IMG/VR virus record: IMGVR_UViG_3300044997_000693
Coordinates: 1 to 64,000 of that record
Reading direction: 5' to 3' (one strand)
Origin: a virus
Length of the DNA stretch: 64,000 nucleotides
The position numbers and the translations under genes are program-made. Below are positions 58,484-64,000 of this stretch, piece after piece; position 1 is the stretch's first letter, and each line of letters begins with the position of its first letter. Under the pieces are notes generated by a model. The model made no database searches and was not told the DNA's origin. It worked only from the letters and a program-made list of their open reading frames with translations.

Positions 58484-58960
58484 ATGAACATTTTCAATGA
58501 AGTAAAAAAACTTAAATCGGAAGGTAAGAGAATTGGGATTGTTTTTAGCGCATTTGACATGCTCCACGCAGGACATGTTGCCATGTTGAGTGAAGCCAAA
58601 AATCACTGTGACTACCTTATTTGCGGACTACAAACAGACCCCACTATTGACAGACCTAACACTAAAAATCGACCAATACAAAGTATTGTGGAGCGTCAGA
58701 TACAGTTGGCCGCATGTCGTTACGTGGATGAAGTTGTGGTGTATCAAACCGAACAAGATCTCTGTGACTTGCTGTTGATCCTGCCCGTGGATGTTCGTAT
58801 CCTGGGCATAGAGTACGAAGGCAAAAACTTTACAGGTTATAGTGAATGTCATGATCGCGGTATTGAAATTGTGTTCAACGGTAGAGATCATAGTTTCTCC
58901 AGTTCAAGCCTACGCAAACGTGTGGCACAGGCAGAAACAGAAAAAGGTATTGAAAAATGA
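58484..58960 (+). CDS. Cytidylyltransferase-like nucleotidyltransferase
   Basis: 158 aa. FSAFDMLHAGHVAML holds the HxGH nucleotide motif; FSSSSLRKR near the C-terminus corresponds to the ISSTxLR(K/R)R motif of TagD/HldE-type enzymes. Activates a sugar or polyol phosphate with CTP (or ATP). Confidence 0.85.
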   Translation: MNIFNEVKKLKSEGKRIGIVFSAFDMLHAGHVAMLSEAKNHCDYLICGLQTDPTIDRPNTKNRPIQSIVERQIQLAACRYVDEVVVYQTEQDLCDLLLILPVDVRILGIEYEGKNFTGYSECHDRGIEIVFNGRDHSFSSSSLRKRVAQAETEKGIEK

Positions 58961-59235
58961 GCAAAGGATCTAAACCTCGTCCATTTTCAGTAAGTCAAAC
59001 AGAGTTTGACAATCGCTGGGACACTATCTTTGGCAACAAAAAAGTTGCTGAATACACCTGTTATTGCTATAATTGCAACAAGGACAGACTGGATGAAAAC
59101 AGTCAGATACCTTATGTAATGACTAGAATGATTGTGTGTCCTACCTGTGGTAACAAGCGTTGCCCACACTCAACTGATCATAGATATGAATGTACCAGTT
59201 CCAACGAACCGGGACAACCCGGATCAAGATACTAA
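58957..59235 (+). CDS. Conserved phage zinc-ribbon protein, 92 aa
   Basis: Opens MSKGSKPRPFSVSQTEFDNRW and ends CPTCGNKRCPHSTDHRYECT then NEPGQPGSRY, a pattern I recall as very common among phages. Two CxxC pairs indicate zinc. Function unknown. Overlaps the previous gene by 4 nt. Confidence 0.8.
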   Translation: MSKGSKPRPFSVSQTEFDNRWDTIFGNKKVAEYTCYCYNCNKDRLDENSQIPYVMTRMIVCPTCGNKRCPHSTDHRYECTSSNEPGQPGSRY

Positions 59236-59245
59236 CGCCGTGGTC

Positions 59246-59605
59246 ATGAGCAACATGTTTGATGCTATAAATCAAATGCATCCTAGATATCGTTCGGCTG
59301 ACGCTGACAAATTATTCAAACCTACTGAGTATAAGGTCATTGATAACAAAGTCTTCAAATTGTCAGATGTAGTGGTACATACCTTTGCAATGGGCGATGC
59401 AGAAGATCCAGACTTGTATGCAGCACGACTTATGCTGGATTGGCAAAACAGCGAAGCCGGTGCTTGGGTAATGGAAAATGCTTTAGAACAACCATTCTGG
59501 CATCGACATGTAGATCCAATCATCTTTGGCTACAGATATTATATTGTTGCTCGCCTCAGAGATCAAGATCAAACTTATTGGGCATTAAAATGGCAAAAAT
59601 CTTAG
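59246..59605 (+). CDS. Conserved hypothetical protein, 119 aa
   Basis: ATG 59246 is used because it avoids a 47-nt overlap; ATG 59189 is the alternative. FKLSDVVVHTFAMGDAEDPD and a W...EQPFWHRHVDPIIFGYRY segment; mixed alpha/beta, His/Trp-rich. Its stop lies within the start of the next gene. Confidence 0.6.
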   Translation: MSNMFDAINQMHPRYRSADADKLFKPTEYKVIDNKVFKLSDVVVHTFAMGDAEDPDLYAARLMLDWQNSEAGAWVMENALEQPFWHRHVDPIIFGYRYYIVARLRDQDQTYWALKWQKS

Positions 59606-60558
59606 TAACAGGCGGCTTGGGATTTATCGGGCACAACATTGTTCAACGGCTGGAGCAGCAAGGACATGAAGTTGCCGTAACAGATATTCAAACCACTTAT
59701 GGCCTAATACCGCAGGCAGAACTGACTTATTTGGCGGTCGAGCGTCGTAAAAAAATCACAACAGATCGCGTGTATGCCATCGACATTGTCGATCGTGATG
59801 GTATTGACTGGCTGATGCAAATATTTAAACCAGATACCGTGTTGCATTTGGCCAGTTTTCCTCGTCAAAAAGTAGTCAATGCCAATCCGCAGGTGGGCAG
59901 TAGAACCATGAGTGAAGGCCTGCTTAACCTGCTGGAAGCAGCAAAAAATCATCAAGTGTGCCGCTTTGTCTACATCAGTAGCAGCATGGTCTATGGCAAT
60001 TTTGACAACAATGTGGTCGAGAACGCACCGTGCAACCCGCAAGGACAGTATGGTATTATGAAACTGGCCGGTGAATGGTTGGTCAAAGACTATGCACGCC
60101 AAATTGGCATGAGTTATGTGATTGTTCGCCCCAGTGCAGTTTACGGACCGCTGGATGCAGAAGATCGTGTGGTCAGCAAATTTATTTTAACTGCCATGCG
60201 CGGTGGCGTCATCAAGGTAAACGGTGCCGACGAAGCCCTGGACTTTACCTATGTTGATGATGCTGCTGATGGCATTGTGGCCGCTGCTGTGAGTGATCAT
60301 TTTAATAAAACATACAATATCACACGAGGTCAATCAAAGACCTTGCTGGAAGCTGCTGAATTGGCTGTGGCCATCGTGGGGTCGGGCAGCATAGAAGTTC
60401 GCGACAAGGACGTCAACTTCCCCAGTCGCGGAGCATTAAATATCAATGCAGCACAACAGGACTTGAGATTTGATCCTCAAGTTGACATAAAAGAAGGGTT
60501 TCAACGATACTATGCCTGGATTAACAATTCCCTTTACTGGGCTCCAAAAACAATATAA
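59590..60558 (+). CDS. NAD-dependent epimerase/dehydratase (extended SDR)
   Basis: 322 aa. ILVTGGLGFIGHNIV loop, YISSSMVYGN, YGIMKLAGE (Tyr-x3-Lys) and RPSAVYGP. Third SDR of the window; epimerase versus dehydratase is not decided because the Thr-Asp-Glu signature is absent. Acts on a nucleotide sugar. Confidence 0.82.
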   Translation: MAKILVTGGLGFIGHNIVQRLEQQGHEVAVTDIQTTYGLIPQAELTYLAVERRKKITTDRVYAIDIVDRDGIDWLMQIFKPDTVLHLASFPRQKVVNANPQVGSRTMSEGLLNLLEAAKNHQVCRFVYISSSMVYGNFDNNVVENAPCNPQGQYGIMKLAGEWLVKDYARQIGMSYVIVRPSAVYGPLDAEDRVVSKFILTAMRGGVIKVNGADEALDFTYVDDAADGIVAAAVSDHFNKTYNITRGQSKTLLEAAELAVAIVGSGSIEVRDKDVNFPSRGALNINAAQQDLRFDPQVDIKEGFQRYYAWINNSLYWAPKTI

Positions 60559-61630
60559 CACCCTGCGCACAGAGATCTTAGATGCGACCGACACAGTTCT
60601 TCGATCTGGGCAACTGATGCAGGGCAACTATACTGCTGAGTTTGAAAACTGGTTGTCCAAACGTAATCACAGCAAATATGCTGTAACCTGTCATTCGGGC
60701 ACTCAGGCCCTGGAAATAATTGCTGAATTCCATCGCACTCACTCTGCACTGCCTAATCCGCCCAGAGTGGTTGTTCCGGCAATGACCTATGTGGCCACTG
60801 CCAATGCATTTATCCGTGCTGGTTGGGAGATATACATCGCCGATACTGACAGTCACGGCCTGTTGGATATACAAAAGATACCACCGGACCTGAGTGTGCA
60901 GGCCATTGTGCTGGTCGGGCTGTATGGCGCAGCAGTTGATGCGGATCGTTTTTGGGCCACAGATTTAATAATCGAAGATGGTGCTCAGCATTGGTTAGGC
61001 AACGGTTCAACTCGTGTGGGCTCGGCCACTGCGTTGAGTTTTGATCCAATGAAGAACTTGAATGCCTACGGCAACGGTGGTGCCGTAGTGACCAACGATC
61101 ACAATCTGGCGTGGTTTGCCCAAGAGTGGATCAACAACGGCAAGCCCAAACATTCAGGCATCGGAACCAATAGTAGAATGAGTGAAATAGAAACAGCCCA
61201 ACTGTTGGTCAAGACACGTTATATAGATGCATGGCAACTGCGCCGTAAGAATATTGTGTCATATTGGTTAGAGCGTTTGAAAAAATCCGGTATTAGAACC
61301 TTGATTGACAGCAGCAACTTTGAAACACATTGTTATCATAAGTTTGTGATTGATGTAGACAATCGAGATGTACTGGCCAGTGATTTAACCATCAGAGGCA
61401 TTGAGACACGAATCCACTATCGAGCGCCACTGCACGAATTACCTGCCTACATCGGCTGCACTGTACCCGACCTACTAAGTGCAGCATCGGCTCTGGCACG
61501 TAGAGTGCTATCTCTTCCGCTATACCCCGAACTTACCGACTTGGAAGTCGAGTACGTCATTGATTCGTTGTTAGATTGTGCTTCAACAAAGCATAACTGG
61601 CCAACCAAGCCCAATCGTAGCTCTTTTTGA
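60512..61630 (+). CDS. DegT/DnrJ/EryC1/StrS sugar aminotransferase
   Basis: 372 aa, full length. IPFTGLQKQY start, VTCHSGTQALEI phosphate loop, VVVPAMTYVATANAF, IIEDGAQHWLG (Asp for the PLP nitrogen) and LSFDPMKNLNAYGNGGAVVT with the Schiff-base Lys. Aminates a keto-sugar nucleotide. ATG 60512 overlaps the previous gene by 47 nt; the 3' end overlaps the convergent gene by 74 nt. Confidence 0.85.
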   Translation: MPGLTIPFTGLQKQYNTLRTEILDATDTVLRSGQLMQGNYTAEFENWLSKRNHSKYAVTCHSGTQALEIIAEFHRTHSALPNPPRVVVPAMTYVATANAFIRAGWEIYIADTDSHGLLDIQKIPPDLSVQAIVLVGLYGAAVDADRFWATDLIIEDGAQHWLGNGSTRVGSATALSFDPMKNLNAYGNGGAVVTNDHNLAWFAQEWINNGKPKHSGIGTNSRMSEIETAQLLVKTRYIDAWQLRRKNIVSYWLERLKKSGIRTLIDSSNFETHCYHKFVIDVDNRDVLASDLTIRGIETRIHYRAPLHELPAYIGCTVPDLLSAASALARRVLSLPLYPELTDLEVEYVIDSLLDCASTKHNWPTKPNRSSF

Positions 61631-63362
61631 GTTCGGCAAAATCTCCACTCACTGCATCATAGTACTCAATAGCATCTTGAGCGCCTATGCTGCTCCACTG
61701 AGCGTTGGTGCCGACACCGTTGACACACCAACGATTGAGCCGATATTCATTTTCTACATCAGGCAAACTTGCTCGCAGCTTGATGCATTCACGAAAGGCT
61801 GTGCGCCAAGCGGACCAGGCCGTTTCGTTATAATGTGCAATGCCACTGACCACCGGAACAACTTCGTGCGCTTGGTCCAGGGTGAAATCCAAACCCGGCG
61901 CAGCATTGTTCAACACCAGATACTTGTTGTAGGCAATCATTGCTTGGTGCCCGTACTCCAGCCCATTGACTGGGTTTCGAGCATGAAAGATGTAATGTTT
62001 AGGTTGTTGTAGTCGATCAGGTTGCCACGACCAATCAAAGTTCTTGTCCACATGCAACTTGGCAAACACAGCAAAGAACCAAGGAGTTTGACTTAGTTCA
62101 GCGGCTGCACAATAAGCAGCCACACGCCCAGTAACTCCCGAACTGCGATGCAGTCGATTTGATAAATTGTAAGTGACCGTGTTGAGATGCGTAAAATTGG
62201 CATCGGCATTGGGTTCGCCGTTGTCAATAAACACAATGTCCAATGGTTGATCAACAGACACATGCCGCTGTGTGCGATCAATGTAGGGATAATCATATAT
62301 TTGCTGTTTTATGTAGGGCACCGCAGATTTTGGCACAATGACACGACTGGCACCGGTACTCAATGGCACAACAGTCTTGGTTTTTTCTCGCCATAACGGA
62401 ACTGTGGGTACTTCTACCATTGTGTTGTCTGTGCTGAATACGGCCAGCGGACCGGCCCAATCTAGAGTTTTAACTGCTTCCACATGAGTGTCCAATGTGT
62501 GCTGTATAACCGGCAAGGGTCTACGCGGAACCCCGGGTCCTACAAAGTTAATATCATACCAATCCAGCAATTCAAACTGTCCTATGCGTTTTCTAAAGCT
62601 GGGCACATGCATGTAGAAAGTATCGCCAAACTTTTCACCCGAGCTGGCAAATACATGCAACATGGTATTTTGCCACAGCTCTGGATGCCAGCTAAAATCA
62701 AATGCAGTGTAGTCGCAACAACTGCTGATGATCCAAATATATTCAGATTCAGAAGTATTGGCAATTCTGGTCAATATGTCCTTGTAGTTGTCAAAGTACC
62801 GGACCGTGGCAACAACCCCTGCTACCAGTCCAGCATGACCATCCATGTGATTAATTTCAACTATGGGAGTGGTCCCTGACTTGACACTACCTCTAACCTG
62901 ATCGCAAAACTTTAAATCCGTGGCACCTGGGCTAATGTACTGTGGTCCACCTGTGCGTTGATGTTGTGTACCAAACTGATATATGTATCCTGGCTCTGTG
63001 GGGTCCGGATGCCAGGACCAATCAAAACTATTGGTATCAAAATTGTCTGGCACTTTCCAGGAATACAAATCTGGCAGTCGCTTTAATGTCAAGTCTTTTC
63101 TATAGTTGGTGTCGGTGTAACCAAGGGCAGGCACTAGATACGTTCCGGCATCCTTTTGCCATTGGCTGGGCCATGCGTGACGTTGATGGCTTTCCCAGGG
63201 CACAGGTTCATATAAAAAATCAAAGTCTTGATAGTCAGTTAAATAGTTGATCCACCAGAAGTATCTAGTCCGACTCAGCTTCATGGCATGATCAATTGTA
63301 TCAGCCTGTTGCTCGTGGGCAAATTGATTGGGTTTGGTTCCAGAATAAAATACGTCAAACAT
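61557..63362 (-). CDS. Large repeat protein with three FD(W/F)SW modules, minus strand
   Basis: 601 aa. Three modules, each with FDWSWHP / FDFSWHP / FDWSWQP near residues 113, 220 and 443, preceded by a short W...S or FFAVF strand and followed by an aromatic HVF/IF strand. The spacing suggests repeated domains of about 110-220 residues. The motif appears in giant and T4-like phage proteins near glycan genes, to my recollection. Function unknown; a sugar-binding or glycosyltransferase-like role is possible. Its ATG overlaps the divergent gene's ATG. Confidence 0.7.
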   Translation of the reverse strand: MFDVFYSGTKPNQFAHEQQADTIDHAMKLSRTRYFWWINYLTDYQDFDFLYEPVPWESHQRHAWPSQWQKDAGTYLVPALGYTDTNYRKDLTLKRLPDLYSWKVPDNFDTNSFDWSWHPDPTEPGYIYQFGTQHQRTGGPQYISPGATDLKFCDQVRGSVKSGTTPIVEINHMDGHAGLVAGVVATVRYFDNYKDILTRIANTSESEYIWIISSCCDYTAFDFSWHPELWQNTMLHVFASSGEKFGDTFYMHVPSFRKRIGQFELLDWYDINFVGPGVPRRPLPVIQHTLDTHVEAVKTLDWAGPLAVFSTDNTMVEVPTVPLWREKTKTVVPLSTGASRVIVPKSAVPYIKQQIYDYPYIDRTQRHVSVDQPLDIVFIDNGEPNADANFTHLNTVTYNLSNRLHRSSGVTGRVAAYCAAAELSQTPWFFAVFAKLHVDKNFDWSWQPDRLQQPKHYIFHARNPVNGLEYGHQAMIAYNKYLVLNNAAPGLDFTLDQAHEVVPVVSGIAHYNETAWSAWRTAFRECIKLRASLPDVENEYRLNRWCVNGVGTNAQWSSIGAQDAIEYYDAVSGDFAELKKSYDWAWLASYALLKHNLTTNQ

Positions 63363-64000
63363 GATTAGAATAGATGAGATTTACAACCATACGTTTTGGC
63401 CATGGTTTAGAGACAATAGACCCGGAACTAGATTGTTTTTTTGCGATCCTCCGGGCAATACCGATCCAGATGTGTTATTTAACTTGGGCACAGACAGCAT
63501 AGTAGAAAACGATTATGTGTTTATGCACGATCAAGAACCTGTGCATTTAGATGTGTTTGAACCATTGTTTAGAGAAGTTAAAATACGAAATCTCGACATA
63601 GGGTGGCATTGTGAAGGCGTTGACCGTGTACAGGGTTTTCCAAATCCGCCGGGACATGTTGTAGTGAGCGAGCGAGGTTTTTACCTAGAACAACTTTGCC
63701 AACAGTATGGATGGACTCCGCACTATTATTTTTATCACGGTTGGGCTTGTTTAGATTGGTTTCGTGGGTATGACAAGACATTTTTAATTCCCAGAGCTCG
63801 AGAGCGAACACCTGCACACACATTTATGAGTCCAAATCGAATTGTAGGCGGCAAGCGTGATCACAGAGTGTTGTTCTTATACCATGTGTTCAAACATGGT
63901 TTGGAAAAAAATTATATTTCGGCGCCAAGAATATGCCCTTACGAAGGAGTGGATATTTCCAAAATTGCACTCAAGTATAGTAGCATATATTCTGACATCG
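63361..64000 (+). CDS. Glycosyltransferase-like protein, TEKT-family N-terminal part (3' partial)
   Basis: ATG 63361 opens a frame with no stop to the window end (213 residues visible). MHDQEPVHLDVF, then YHGWACLDWFRGYDKTFLIP, SPNRIVGGKRDHRVLFLYH and APRICPYEGVDI. This is the N-terminal half expected for proteins whose C-terminal half carries the TEKT motif, as at 12475, 38596 and 55364, so I count it as the fourth relative. The start codon overlaps that of the minus-strand neighbour. Confidence 0.65.
   Translation, partial: MIRIDEIYNHTFWPWFRDNRPGTRLFFCDPPGNTDPDVLFNLGTDSIVENDYVFMHDQEPVHLDVFEPLFREVKIRNLDIGWHCEGVDRVQGFPNPPGHVVVSERGFYLEQLCQQYGWTPHYYFYHGWACLDWFRGYDKTFLIPRARERTPAHTFMSPNRIVGGKRDHRVLFLYHVFKHGLEKNYISAPRICPYEGVDISKIALKYSSIYSDI

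Noticed and set aside
1-64000. The window as a bacterial surface-polysaccharide chromosome region
   Set aside because: Sugar genes are many, but T4-like polymerase, clamp and 5' nuclease, three homing endonucleases, tiny overlapping genes and tRNAs fit a phage far better.
1-64000. CRISPR arrays, insertion sequences, transposases, rRNA genes, integrase or attachment sites
   Set aside because: None seen on either strand. Repeats found are single inverted repeats or two-copy elements.

Overview
The window reads as a segment of a large T4-like (myovirus-type) phage genome, not a bacterial chromosome. Genes are packed with 1-26 nt overlaps and nearly all lie on the + strand. Replication genes are T4-like: a family B DNA polymerase, a gp45-like clamp and an RNase H-type 5' nuclease. 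There are three homing endonucleases of three different types, five tRNA genes plus a tRNA half, a tmRNA, and many small phage-type orphans. Host-derived genes (a FdxA-type 7Fe ferredoxin, a Bug/TctC-type binding protein, sigma70-like promoters) suggest a proteobacterial, perhaps betaproteobacterial, host. That host call is inference from remembered family resemblance.

Layout. 1-5.5 kb: DNA polymerase broken in two by a split intein placed exactly in the YGD/TDS active site, with a free-standing Vsr-like endonuclease between the halves, then the sliding clamp. 5.5-9.6 kb: the DNA 7-deazaguanine transglycosylase dpdA and neighbours. 9.6-16.3 kb: glycan genes (glycosyltransferases, galE, SGNH proteins, radical SAM, DegT aminotransferase). 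16.3-21.1 kb: folE, ferredoxin, a large lipoprotein/beta-barrel protein, queD. 21.2-31.5 kb: more sugar-nucleotide genes, a phosphoribosyltransferase, queE, nadE, UDP-sugar dehydrogenase, and three consecutive SGNH proteins. 31.5-37.2 kb: 5' nuclease, small genes, tRNA-Met/Ile, cspA, a circularly permuted tmRNA, an initiator-like tRNA. 37.2-41.1 kb: glycan genes on both strands, an RNA polymerase omega-like gene, GNAT, tRNA-Ser with anticodon ACT, RNase H-like DUF458. 41.1-44.0 kb: peroxiredoxin ahpC, an HNH endonuclease, ahpD, then a yybP-ykoY (Mn2+) riboswitch and a TerC-family exporter. 44.1-46.6 kb: a chain of tiny overlapping genes, a tRNA cluster interrupted by a PD-(D/E)XK endonuclease, further tiny genes. 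46.6-57 kb: ACAD-like flavoprotein, Bug-type binding protein, PP-loop enzyme, MoxR/VWA pair, SprT-like protease, conserved phage genes, thyX. 57-64 kb: radical SAM, cytidylyltransferase, SDR, aminotransferase, a 601-aa repeat protein and a truncated gene.

How the parts may work together. folE, queD, queE and dpdA supply three of the four preQ0 steps plus the DNA-inserting enzyme, so the phage probably carries 7-deazaguanine-modified DNA; queC is not in the window. About 25 genes make or use activated sugars or belong to families common in surface-glycan clusters. tmRNA, tRNAs, cspA and an omega-like subunit point to control of host gene expression. ahpC, ahpD and the riboswitch-TerC pair form a peroxide/manganese module.

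Regulation visible in sequence. At least fourteen TTGAC(A/C)-N16-18-TATAAT promoters are present. In several of them the -10 box ends 6 nt before an ATG, predicting leaderless mRNAs. T4-late-like TATAAATA boxes precede a few genes. A shared GTGTA...TACAC palindrome overlaps the -10 boxes of ahpC and rpoZ.
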